53,353 nt of DNA from contig CASDXF010000018.1 in NCBI GenBank assembly GCA_949285075.1, positions 1 through 53,353 on the forward strand, in the 5' to 3' direction. The stretch's first letter is position 1. Every line of letters starts with the position of its first letter. Under the pieces are notes generated by a model. That model was given only the letters and a program-made list of their open reading frames with translations, did not search any database and had not been told where the DNA came from. The DNA is from an uncultured Bacteroides sp. (GTDB lineage: Bacteria > Bacteroidota > Bacteroidia > Bacteroidales > Bacteroidaceae). Shown piece after piece: positions 30,031 to 37,839 of this stretch. The position numbers and the translations under genes were made by a program.

Positions 30031-30596
30031 CATATTTAAGCGAAATATGAAAAACGGAACATCTGAAAAACAGAACATGCTAAGTGCTCCAGAACGCGAT
30101 AATTCCGACCGGGACGACTCAAGCGAAAAGAACGCGGCGTAGAGGCATTAGCGAAATTCAAAGAGTTATTCCAAAACGAGAAACGCATATCTTTAAAACT
30201 ACACATAATATATACACATAACACTTTAACGCGATTCAACCCGAAATAGCGGATAATAGTCATTTAAAACCTATCCAGAAAAAAAGAGTAATTAGAAACT
30301 GAAAAGCGCAAAATCCCCATCCGATTCGCCGAAACGGGCGCTTTTCGTCTCCATTTCCCGTCCCTCATTTGAGAGTCCGGGCTACGGCTCACGAGAAACA
30401 GGGCTACGGCTCGTGAGAAATAAGGCTGCGGCTCACGCCCGATTTCCCTTTCCGAGAGCCTCCGGAAGCCTATTTTACGCCTTTTCGCTCCCAAAATCCA
30501 CCGTTTTCGCACGCTTTTCGTGCGGTTTGGACTCCTAAAACAGAATTTTCAGCGCATCCATTTTGGTGGAAAATCTTAAAAATAGACCATTTTTCA
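30031..30596 (+). repeat. Composite intergenic repeat, copy 3 (A core + B part)
   Basis: Plus-orientation copy filling most of the 925 bp gap between the HAD gene and the tRNA gene. The A core (30031-30160) has AAAAACGGAACATC, GCGATAATTCCGACCG, GAAAAGAACGCGGCGTAG and GCGAAATTCA. The B part has three 22-nt units at 30379-30400, 30401-30422 and 30423-30444 (first two: GGGCTACGGCTC then GAGAAA) and ends AAATCTTAAAAATAGACCAT. The remaining 30597-30756 holds no recognised feature. Confidence 0.8.
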
Positions 30597-30756
30597 TGGG
30601 GAGAGACACCAACGGTCGTCCAGACACCAATCCAATTCTCTCTCCGCTCATTTCACTTTCGACGCTAATCAAACAAAGAGACAACAATAGACCAACACCC
30701 GCAGACAATCCCCTTTTTTTGCAAGAAATTCACTATGCGCAAGCAACTTATACAAA

Positions 30757-30795
30757 AGAAAAAAATCCTCGCAGGCTGTTCGCCTACAAGGATTT
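30757..30795 (-). terminator. Rho-independent terminator of tRNA-Arg
   Basis: On the minus strand AATCCTTGTAGGC pairs with GCCTGCGAGGATT and is followed by a run of seven T. It lies directly after the tRNA 3' end. Confidence 0.8.
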
Positions 30796-30801
30796 ACCGT
30801 G

Positions 30802-30874
30802 TGACCCCGGTGCGATTCAAACGCACGACCTTCAGAACCGGAATCTGACGCTCTATTCACTAAGCTACGGGGCC
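30802..30874 (-). tRNA. tRNA-Arg (anticodon CCG)
   Basis: A 73-nt cloverleaf on the minus strand. The acceptor stem is GGCCCCG/CGGGGTC, the D-stem GCTT/GAGC, the anticodon stem TCAGA/TCTGA around loop TTCCGGT (anticodon CCG, codon CGG), and the T-stem GTGCG/CGCAC. The CCA end is not encoded. A -7 box sits just upstream and a terminator just downstream, so it is a single-gene transcript. The 119-residue open frame running through it is not a gene. Confidence 0.95.
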
Positions 30875-30890
30875 ATTCATTTACCGGGCG

Positions 30891-30898
30891 CAAAAATA
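30891..30898 (-). promoter_or_regulatory. -7 promoter box of tRNA-Arg (TATTTTTG)
   Basis: A perfect TAnnTTTG match on the minus strand, 17 bp upstream of the mature tRNA 5' end, leaving a short leader. Confidence 0.65.
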
Positions 30899-31072
30899 GG
30901 AAAAAACTTCTCCGCTTCCTAATAAATTCCTATTTTTCTCTCTTTTTCTCCCCACAAGTCGACAAATCCTCCCATTCATAAGTGAACGGGCTTGTCCGTT
31001 TCTTACAAAAACAACCGCTATATAAACGAAGAAAAACACATTGTTATTTTGAGCACTCACTTCCCTTTTTCT

Positions 31073-31087
31073 TTATCAAATTGATAA
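31073..31087. promoter_or_regulatory. Candidate operator dyad upstream of asnA
   Basis: TTATCAA-A-TTGATAA is a 7-bp perfect dyad around one central base, about 40 bp upstream of the asnA -7 box. A further half-site TTATCAA lies at 31112-31118, between the dyad and the -7 box. It is a likely binding site for a dimeric regulator; the half-sites face the opposite way to an FNR box. Confidence 0.45.
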
Positions 31088-31127
31088 ACTTTTAGGGAAT
31101 ACGCCATACACTTATCAATATTATTCC

Positions 31128-31135
31128 TACCTTTG
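31128..31135 (+). promoter_or_regulatory. -7 promoter box of asnA (TACCTTTG)
   Basis: A perfect TAnnTTTG match 25 bp before the asnA start at 31161. Confidence 0.6.
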
Positions 31136-31160
31136 CCGACAATTAACACAATAATATTTT

Positions 31161-32198
31161 ATGAGTTACTTGATAAAACCCAAGAACTATCAACCGCTAC
31201 TGGACTTGAAACAAACAGAGCTGGGAATAAAACAGATAAAAGAGTTCTTCCAAATGAACTTGTCATCCGAACTACGCCTCAGACGGGTAACAGCCCCCTT
31301 GTTCGTGCTCAAAGGTATGGGCATTAACGATGACCTCAACGGAATAGAACGGCCAGTCTCTTTTCCCATTAAAGATTTAGGAGACGCGCAGGCTGAAGTC
31401 GTACACTCACTGGCAAAATGGAAAAGACTAACATTAGCGGACTATCACATTGAGCCGGGATACGGTATCTATACCGACATGAACGCCATACGCTCGGACG
31501 AAGAGTTAGGCAACCTTCACTCGCTCTACGTAGACCAATGGGACTGGGAACGGGTTATTACGGAAAAAGACAGGAATATCGATTTTCTAAAAGAAATCGT
31601 CAACCGCATTTACGCCGCCATGATTCGCACGGAATACATGGTTTATGAAATGTACCCGCAAATCAAGCCGAACTTACCCTCTAAGCTACACTTTATCCAT
31701 GCCGAGGAGCTACGCCAACTCTATCCCGATTTGGAACCCAAATGCCGCGAGCATGCCATTTGCCAAAAATACGGGGCGGTGTTCATCATCGGAATCGGAT
31801 GCAGACTGGGCGACGGGAAAAAGCACGACGGACGCGCTCCGGACTATGACGACTACACAACCAAAGGGCTAAACGACCTGCCGGGACTGAACGGTGACCT
31901 ACTCTTATGGGACGAGGTATTGCAACGCTCCATCGAGCTTTCCTCTATGGGAATCCGGGTCAATAAAGAGACACTGCAACGCCAGTTGAAAGAAGAAGGC
32001 GAGGAGAAAAGACTAGAACTTTACTTCCATAAGCGACTGATGAACGACACTCTACCGTTATCCATCGGAGGAGGAATCGGGCAGTCGCGCCTATGTATGT
32101 TCTACCTTCGCAAAGCGCACATCGGAGAGATACAAGCCAGTATCTGGCCGGAAGAGATGCGGACCGAATGTGAGCGCATAAACATACATCTTATATAA
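31161..32198 (+). CDS. asnA: Aspartate-ammonia ligase (ammonia-dependent asparagine synthetase)
   Basis: A 345-residue class II tRNA-synthetase-like enzyme that makes asparagine from aspartate, free ammonia and ATP. Visible family blocks: the N-terminal YQPLLDLKQTELGIKQIKEF, the substrate region FPIKDLGDAQAEVVHSLAKW (around 72-91), VDQWDWERVI and the C-terminal SIGGGIGQSRLCM (around 303-315), corresponding to class II motif 3. ung follows after 8 bp on the same strand, so they are probably co-transcribed. With asnB at 20.8-22.5 kb the cell has both asparagine routes; AsnA would serve when ammonia is plentiful. Confidence 0.96.
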   Translation: MSYLIKPKNYQPLLDLKQTELGIKQIKEFFQMNLSSELRLRRVTAPLFVLKGMGINDDLNGIERPVSFPIKDLGDAQAEVVHSLAKWKRLTLADYHIEPGYGIYTDMNAIRSDEELGNLHSLYVDQWDWERVITEKDRNIDFLKEIVNRIYAAMIRTEYMVYEMYPQIKPNLPSKLHFIHAEELRQLYPDLEPKCREHAICQKYGAVFIIGIGCRLGDGKKHDGRAPDYDDYTTKGLNDLPGLNGDLLLWDEVLQRSIELSSMGIRVNKETLQRQLKEEGEEKRLELYFHKRLMNDTLPLSIGGGIGQSRLCMFYLRKAHIGEIQASIWPEEMRTECERINIHLI

Positions 32199-32206
32199 GA
32201 AAGGCG

Positions 32207-32869
32207 ATGAACGTACAGATAGAAGAAAGTTGGAAGGCTCACTTACAACCGGAGTTTGACAAGGACTACTTCCGTGTGCTGACGGACTTTGTAAGGGACG
32301 AGTATAAGCAATACCAGATATTCCCTCCGGGAAGGCTTATTTTCAACGCGTTCAATCTTTGCCCGTTCGATAAGGTAAAGGTGGTTATCATTGGACAAGA
32401 CCCTTATCACGGGCCGGGGCAAGCGCACGGACTATGTTTCTCCGTAAATGACGGCGTACCTTTTCCCCCTTCTTTGGTGAACATATTCAAGGAGATAAAG
32501 GCGGATATAGGGACAGAAGTATCCACCACAGGAAATCTGACCCGTTGGGCTGAGCAAGGGGTACTATTGCTCAACGCAACCCTAACCGTAAGAGCCCATC
32601 AAGCCGGCTCCCATCAGAACCACGGATGGGAGACATTCACGGATGCCGCCATACGGGTATTGGCGGAAGAAAAGGAGCATCTGGTTTTCATCCTTTGGGG
32701 AGCGTACGCTCAACGGAAAGGGGCATTTATCGACCGGAACAAGCATCTGGTATTGAGCTCGGCACACCCATCTCCACTATCCGCCCATAACGGATTCTTC
32801 GGCAACAAACACTTTAGCCGGACCAATGAGTATCTGAAAGAGCATGGAGAGACAGAAATCATCTGGTAA
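32207..32869 (+). CDS. ung: Uracil-DNA glycosylase, family 1
   Basis: A 220-residue repair enzyme that excises uracil from DNA. The water-activating motif GQDPYHGPGQAHGLCFSV lies near residues 62-79, with the catalytic aspartate in GQDPY. The DNA-intercalating loop HPSPLSAHNGFFG lies near 185-197. LLLNATLTV (near 121-129) contains the uracil-recognising asparagine. It follows asnA by 8 bp and ends in a shared bidirectional terminator before lptD. Confidence 0.97.
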   Translation: MNVQIEESWKAHLQPEFDKDYFRVLTDFVRDEYKQYQIFPPGRLIFNAFNLCPFDKVKVVIIGQDPYHGPGQAHGLCFSVNDGVPFPPSLVNIFKEIKADIGTEVSTTGNLTRWAEQGVLLLNATLTVRAHQAGSHQNHGWETFTDAAIRVLAEEKEHLVFILWGAYAQRKGAFIDRNKHLVLSSAHPSPLSAHNGFFGNKHFSRTNEYLKEHGETEIIW

Positions 32870-32893
32870 ATAAACCGATTTATAATAATAATG

Positions 32894-32934
32894 AAAAAAG
32901 CATTCCTTCTCCTTTTTGATGGAATGCTTTTTTA
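32894..32934. terminator. Bidirectional terminator between ung and lptD
   Basis: AAAAAAGCATTCC pairs with GGAATGCTTTTTT, giving a T-run on both strands. It lies in the 89 bp between the convergent ends of ung and lptD. Confidence 0.85.
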
Positions 32935-32958
32935 TTGGCTTTATATCAAGTCTTCTGA

Positions 32959-35670
32959 TTAGTACCACTGTATATTGCTTTGCGTCTGGCTTCTCTGCTC
33001 ATACTTCAAGTCTTGAAGGATACTTGAACTGGCTCGGATGGTCACATTATAATATTTCCACCTTCCGAAAGGAGAAAGGCTCGCTTGAATGTTGAAGCAG
33101 TGCAAGTCACGTGAGATGGTACATGATGTCTGCGTAATCTCTTTCGCCTGAAAGTCATATCCTGAATTGAACGAGATAGACCAGTTATTTGAAATCTTTA
33201 TGTTCCCGTTTGCGCTAAGATTATGCGTGTACGTATAAGGATATCTCATCGTATGTCTGTTGATAGGCTTGGTACGATCTTCCCGAATATTAAACGAATA
33301 GCTGACACTCAACGACCACGGCATCTTAAACACTTGGTAGCCGTCCGCGTCCGCTTTAGCCTTCTCCACCTTTTTCTCTTCGGTCTTCTCTCCTAACGCG
33401 GCGGTCTCTTCTCCTTCGGTGTCTTCTTTAGGCTTATTTTTCTCTTCGTCCTCTTTCGGACCAAACCATTTCTTCCATGTATCATTATTGAAAGTATAGT
33501 TGAAGGAAGAGCCATATCCGCTGAAACGGCCGAAGCGTCCGTACGACCATTCCGTGCGGTTACTCGTAATCACGTTTCCGTTCTTGTCAAACCCGTAGGC
33601 GTAAGTAGCGAACTGCGCATTCATGTTGAACGTATAGTTCTTGGTCAGCTTCAGTCGGATATTCATTGACAGGTCACTCCACGGACGCTCCTTAGCCGCC
33701 ATATTGTAGGAGAGTCCCAGTCCGAACTCATCTATCAGACTGATTTTCTTTACCGTATCCTCCTTAGCGCTGTAATACTTCATTTCCAAGTTGTTCGACA
33801 CGGAAAAGCTGACCGTTCCCGACCCCTCCCGATTCGGTACGCCATAAGGTTGTCCGGTAAAGGGAGAATAATACTGTATCTCTCCGTTATTGTCCGTATA
33901 TTCTTCCCAATACTTTCCGAATCCGGGAGCCCCGCTCAGGCTGACCTGTGGCGTAAAGACGTGACGTATCTGAATTTCTTTCTTCTTAAAAAATAAAGGC
34001 TTATACATACCGTACAGTTTCGTACTCAGGCTCAAGCTCGCCGAATAGTTAGACACGCGATAAAAGCCGTTGATGCTATCGCCCTCCAGTGACTCCAAGC
34101 GGCCGGTTTCCCTATTATATTGTTGATTGACCTTACGGGTGTACCAACGTTCCGTGTAATTAAACGAAGGAGTAAGTTGAAAGTACTTAAACAGTGTAAA
34201 GGTGGCGCTAATCGGTATATTATGATTCATCGCATGTTCCCAAGCGCTTATTCCCGCTTTAAACAGATGATCATCTTTTGTAGTGATACTGTTCGTCAAA
34301 CGTCCCGAATAGCTGATAGCGATTTTCTCATACCAACGTTCGTTTCCCGCCGCCTTTTTGCGCTTAAACGGATAAAGTTTACTCAAGGAAATATTCAAGT
34401 CCGGTAAAGTTACGGAGATAGAAGAGTCCTGCATTGTCTGAGCGATATTTGTTGTTCCAGATAGGGTTAGGCCTATATCAGGAAAGCTGCGTGAATAACT
34501 GATACTGGACGTTTTGGTATTCTGGGTCAGCAGATTCGAGTTATAAAGGTTATTGATGTTAGAACGCTCATAACTACTGGTCGAGAAGTTTACGCTAGCG
34601 GAGAAGGTACTGTTTGGGTTCGCTTTCGCATCCTGCCGATGGCTCCATACAATCTTGAAGTCCTTCGACACCGCATAGTCGGGCATTCCCTTATCGCCCG
34701 TCTTCGTCACCTGATAGTCCGCCTGCAACGTACCCGAATACTTGTAACGGCGGTTGTAATTAGTCAGTCCGGACAGTCGCCACGACCCTTTCGTAAAGAT
34801 ATCTCCCGTCAGCTTAAGATCCACCATGTCATTAATGGCGAAGTAATATCCACCTTCCGCCAATCCGAAACCTCGACTGGAGTCGTCCATATAGGTTGGC
34901 ATGATGAAGCCGGAAGAATAGCTACTGGAAAAAGGGAAGAAAAAGAAAGGAACGGCGAGCGGCAGCGGAACGTCCTCCACCACCAGATAAGCCGGACCGG
35001 TCACCACGTTCTTCTTCGGCTTCACCTTCGCTCGTGTCAGCTGCATATAGAAGTGGGGATGGTCGTGATGGTCACAAGTCGTGTACTTTCCATCTTTCAT
35101 GTAGATATTATCCTCAGCGTCTTTCTTGGCTTGGTTTCCCACGACATAGCCTTCTCCCTGCTGAGTGACGACATCGGTGATTCCCGCCTTTTTCGTCTTG
35201 AAGTTATACCGGATGGTCTCCGTATCGTAAGAGGTGTCTCCATCCTTGAACACCGGCTTGCCCTTGATTGTCCCCGTCGAGTCCTGTATGCCATAAGCGT
35301 GCAACGTGCTGCTATCCATATTCATGGATATGACCTCCGCCGTAAGTTCAATTTTCTGATAGTTTACCTTGCCGCTACCATAAAGCGTAGCCGCGCCTCC
35401 CAATGTAAAGGTCGTAGAGTCATTAGACTCGTAAACAACCGGAGCGTCAAGAGGCTGCTTCTTTTTTTCCGGAGGGACGGAATCAATCTCCACACGCAGC
35501 GTATCCGACCGTAACGAATCGTTCACCGCCAACGTATCGCCTTGCGCGGTATTGGAGGCAACCATTCCTCTCCTTCGATTTCGCCTTTGGGAGGCGGCCT
35601 CATCGGGAAGCATCAATAAGATAAGCAGCAGTATAAACGATATGAATATTCTTGCTTTCAATTGCGCCAT
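32959..35670 (-). CDS. lptD: LPS-assembly outer-membrane protein LptD (Bacteroidetes type)
   Basis: A 903-residue exported protein. A signal peptide (hydrophobic core FISFILLLILLMLP, residues 9-22) is followed by a low-complexity stretch, an OstA/LptA-like beta-jellyroll (about 75-200; GGAATLYGSGKVNYQKIELT) and a long beta-barrel rich in alternating strands. The barrel entry block is VPLPLAVPFFFFPFSSSYSS (around 231-250). LptD receives LPS from the periplasmic Lpt bridge and inserts it in the outer leaflet. A charged Glu/Lys-rich insertion around 740-785 (KEDEEKNKPKED) is probably a surface or periplasmic loop. A -7 box precedes it, and a 22-bp tandem array lies upstream. Confidence 0.88.
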   Translation of the reverse strand: MAQLKARIFISFILLLILLMLPDEAASQRRNRRRGMVASNTAQGDTLAVNDSLRSDTLRVEIDSVPPEKKKQPLDAPVVYESNDSTTFTLGGAATLYGSGKVNYQKIELTAEVISMNMDSSTLHAYGIQDSTGTIKGKPVFKDGDTSYDTETIRYNFKTKKAGITDVVTQQGEGYVVGNQAKKDAEDNIYMKDGKYTTCDHHDHPHFYMQLTRAKVKPKKNVVTGPAYLVVEDVPLPLAVPFFFFPFSSSYSSGFIMPTYMDDSSRGFGLAEGGYYFAINDMVDLKLTGDIFTKGSWRLSGLTNYNRRYKYSGTLQADYQVTKTGDKGMPDYAVSKDFKIVWSHRQDAKANPNSTFSASVNFSTSSYERSNINNLYNSNLLTQNTKTSSISYSRSFPDIGLTLSGTTNIAQTMQDSSISVTLPDLNISLSKLYPFKRKKAAGNERWYEKIAISYSGRLTNSITTKDDHLFKAGISAWEHAMNHNIPISATFTLFKYFQLTPSFNYTERWYTRKVNQQYNRETGRLESLEGDSINGFYRVSNYSASLSLSTKLYGMYKPLFFKKKEIQIRHVFTPQVSLSGAPGFGKYWEEYTDNNGEIQYYSPFTGQPYGVPNREGSGTVSFSVSNNLEMKYYSAKEDTVKKISLIDEFGLGLSYNMAAKERPWSDLSMNIRLKLTKNYTFNMNAQFATYAYGFDKNGNVITSNRTEWSYGRFGRFSGYGSSFNYTFNNDTWKKWFGPKEDEEKNKPKEDTEGEETAALGEKTEEKKVEKAKADADGYQVFKMPWSLSVSYSFNIREDRTKPINRHTMRYPYTYTHNLSANGNIKISNNWSISFNSGYDFQAKEITQTSCTISRDLHCFNIQASLSPFGRWKYYNVTIRASSSILQDLKYEQRSQTQSNIQWY

Positions 35671-35696
35671 TAACTAATAAATTACGCTTGAAGTGG

Positions 35697-35704
35697 CAAA
35701 AGTA
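35697..35704 (-). promoter_or_regulatory. -7 promoter box of lptD (TACTTTTG)
   Basis: A perfect TAnnTTTG match on the minus strand, 27 bp before the lptD start. Confidence 0.6.
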
Positions 35705-35859
35705 TACAAACTTCACCAATAATAAGCGCGGGCATTTTGTTATTTAATTATTTTTTAAGGCTAAGCAGTTGTTTAAATTTTACGCCTGAGTGATTTAGTC
35801 AGCTTTCCGGTCTCTTTTCCCGGTTACACCCGTCAGGGATAGCCCGCCATCTTATTCGC

Positions 35860-36013
35860 CTACCTAACTGGACGCTTGAAACTACCCGGGCGGGCGGTTC
35901 CAGCTACCCGGGCGGGCGGTTCCAGCTACCCAGTTGGGTAAGTTCGGCTACCCAGTTGGGTAAGTTCGGCTACCCAGTTGGGTAAGTTCGGCTACCCGGC
36001 CGTAAAGATACGA
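35860..36013. repeat. 22-bp tandem repeat array downstream of the HD gene
   Basis: Seven contiguous 22-bp units (starts 35860, 35882, 35904, 35926, 35948, 35970, 35992), all beginning CTACC. Units 2-3 are identical (CTACCCGGGCGGGCGG..) and units 4-6 are identical (CTACCCAGTTGGGTAAG..); units 1 and 7 are degenerate. Both unit types contain a dyad (CCCGGGCGGG or ACCCAGTTGGGT). It occupies most of the gap between the HD gene stop and the lptD promoter. There are no spacers, so it is not CRISPR. Confidence 0.9.
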
Positions 36014-36072
36014 CCCGTCAACAGAGTCGCGAAATAAACCCGAGCGAAACTTAAACAAGCTCTAAGCGTCTG

Positions 36073-36609
36073 CTACAAAAAGAGCGCGCACCACTTGTCG
36101 AACCTCGCGAGCCCTTCCTCGCCATGCTTAGCGACGCTCTTGCGCGCTTTCTCAAGCGTCTTTTCTTCTTCTAAACGGGTTTTCGAGAAGAACTTGTCGG
36201 CAAAGCATATCAGCTGTTCCTCCAGACTGACCGGAAGCATATCCCGATGAGGAACGGGCAATTGCTGAGCGATAATCTCCTTCAGGGAGAGTCCGGCCCC
36301 CGTATGGCGCTCGCACACCAACGCGTGACGCGGGAATCCTTCAGCCCTCAGCAAATCAGCGCCCAGATAGCCGTGGCAAATATAGGGGAAAGTTCCCTCG
36401 CAATGGATGCCGGAAGCGGCCGTGCGAAAGATACCGATGTCGTGCAACATGGCGGCTTCTTCCACAAACTTACGGTCAAGCGGCAGCTCGGGGTGCGCGT
36501 CGGCAATCGCCAACGCTTTACGGGCCACCGAACGGCTATGCGTCAACAAGATGTTCCGCAGCTCGCCGCCCTCCGGATAATATTTATCGATGATTTCTAT
36601 CGGGTTCAT
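36073..36609 (-). CDS. HD-domain phosphohydrolase
   Basis: A 178-residue cytoplasmic protein with a single HD domain, a metal-dependent phosphohydrolase fold that often acts on nucleotides. The metal ligands are visible in LTHSRSVARKAL (about 23-34), the HD pair in AAMLHDIGIF (about 52-61), and further histidines in CHGYLGADLL and CERHTGAG. The substrate is unknown; Bacteroidetes proteins of this size are usually annotated only as HD-domain proteins. It is divergent from the muramidase gene, with a 66 bp gap, and is followed by a 22-bp tandem array. Confidence 0.85.
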   Translation of the reverse strand: MNPIEIIDKYYPEGGELRNILLTHSRSVARKALAIADAHPELPLDRKFVEEAAMLHDIGIFRTAASGIHCEGTFPYICHGYLGADLLRAEGFPRHALVCERHTGAGLSLKEIIAQQLPVPHRDMLPVSLEEQLICFADKFFSKTRLEEEKTLEKARKSVAKHGEEGLARFDKWCALFL

Positions 36610-36642
36610 AGTCGGTTTCTTGGTTTCCTATTCGTAAATGGA

Positions 36643-36650
36643 TATTTTCG
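36643..36650 (+). promoter_or_regulatory. Likely -7 box of the NamZ-type gene (TATTTTCG)
   Basis: One mismatch to TAnnTTTG, 25 bp upstream of the ATG at 36676. It lies within the longer open frame from 36247, supporting the shorter start. Confidence 0.45.
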
Positions 36651-36675
36651 CGCAATATTACAAAAAAATACCGAT

Positions 36676-37839
36676 ATGCAAGTCAGAACCTTACTCATTC
36701 TTTTCGCATTATCCGCATCGCTTCTTCCGGTCTTTGGCGGCGGGAAGGTTGTCGTAGGGGCGGAACGTATGGAAGAATATCTGCCCGCGCTCACCGGAAA
36801 GCGCGTAGGAATAATCGTAAACCACACCTCCCTTGTCGGCGAGGGAGGGACACACCTGCTCGACACGCTGCTACGCCGCGATGTCCGGGTGGTCAAGGTA
36901 TTCGCTCCGGAGCACGGGTTCCGGGGAGAGGCGGACGCGGGAGAGACCGTAAGCAACGGCAGGGACAGCCGTACGGGGACACCCATCGTCTCCCTTTACG
37001 GCAAGAACAAAAAGCCGACACCCGAGCAACTGAAGGACATTGACGCCGTGGTATTCGACGTACAGGACGTGGGAGCGAGATTCTACACCTACATCAGCAC
37101 CATGTTCTACGTGATGGAGGCCTGCGCGGAGAATGGAAAGGAACTGATTGTCCTCGACCGCCCGAACCCGTGCGACTACGTGGACGGGCCAATACTACGC
37201 CCCGCCTACCGCAGCTTTGTCGGGATGTTGCCCCTCCCGGTTCTGCACGGATGCACGGTGGGCGAACTGGCACGGATGATTCAGGGGGAAGGATGGATAA
37301 AGCCGACCGGCGACTCGCTCCGGCTGACCGTAATCCCCGTGGAGGGATGGCGGCACGGAGAGCCTTACGAGCTTCCGGTGAAGCCCTCTCCCAACCTGCC
37401 TAACGCGCAGTCGATACGGCTGTACGCCTCGCTCTGCCCCTTCGAGGCTACCCGCGTCAGCGTGGGACGTGGCACAACCTTTCCCTTCCAAGTCATCGGA
37501 ACGCCGGACAAGAAGTTCGGCGGCTTCGCCTTCACGCCCCAGTCCCTGCCCGGCTACGACAAGAATCCCCTGCACAAGGGGGTGACCTGCTACGGAGAGG
37601 ACTTGCGGGACTCCGTCGCCGCCAAAGGATTCTCCCTGCGCTACTTCCTCCGTTTCTACCGTCTGTCCGGACAAGGGGAGGCGTTCTTCTCCCGCCCCCG
37701 GTGGTTCGACCTGCTCATGGGCACGGATACCGTACGCAAGGCCATCCTTAGCGGAGCCACGGAGGAGGAGATACGCCTCACTTGGCGGGACGAGCTGAAC
37801 GCCTACCGGAAGATGAGGGAACGGTACTTACTGTACTGA
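36676..37839 (+). CDS. Exported exo-beta-N-acetylmuramidase, NamZ/DUF1343 family
   Basis: A 387-residue DUF1343 protein with an N-terminal signal peptide (LLILFALSASLLPVFG, residues 6-21). The family member NamZ of Bacillus subtilis and those of Tannerella forsythia release MurNAc from the non-reducing end of peptidoglycan fragments (established for those proteins). Conserved blocks include GIIVNHTSLVG (near 44), FAPEHGFRGEADAGE (near 77), VVFDVQDVGARFYTY (near 120) and LDRPNPCDY (near 155). The frame is open back to 36247, but the signal peptide begins at ATG 36676. Its 3' end overlaps the convergent phosphoesterase gene by 12 bp. It probably acts in murein recycling in the periplasm. Confidence 0.9.
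   Translation: MQVRTLLILFALSASLLPVFGGGKVVVGAERMEEYLPALTGKRVGIIVNHTSLVGEGGTHLLDTLLRRDVRVVKVFAPEHGFRGEADAGETVSNGRDSRTGTPIVSLYGKNKKPTPEQLKDIDAVVFDVQDVGARFYTYISTMFYVMEACAENGKELIVLDRPNPCDYVDGPILRPAYRSFVGMLPLPVLHGCTVGELARMIQGEGWIKPTGDSLRLTVIPVEGWRHGEPYELPVKPSPNLPNAQSIRLYASLCPFEATRVSVGRGTTFPFQVIGTPDKKFGGFAFTPQSLPGYDKNPLHKGVTCYGEDLRDSVAAKGFSLRYFLRFYRLSGQGEAFFSRPRWFDLLMGTDTVRKAILSGATEEEIRLTWRDELNAYRKMRERYLLY

Noticed and set aside
30563-30922. 119-residue open frame
   Set aside because: It runs antisense through tRNA-Arg and its terminator.
36247-36675. In-frame 5' extension of the NamZ-type gene
   Set aside because: It is antisense to the HD gene and precedes a signal peptide that starts at 36676.
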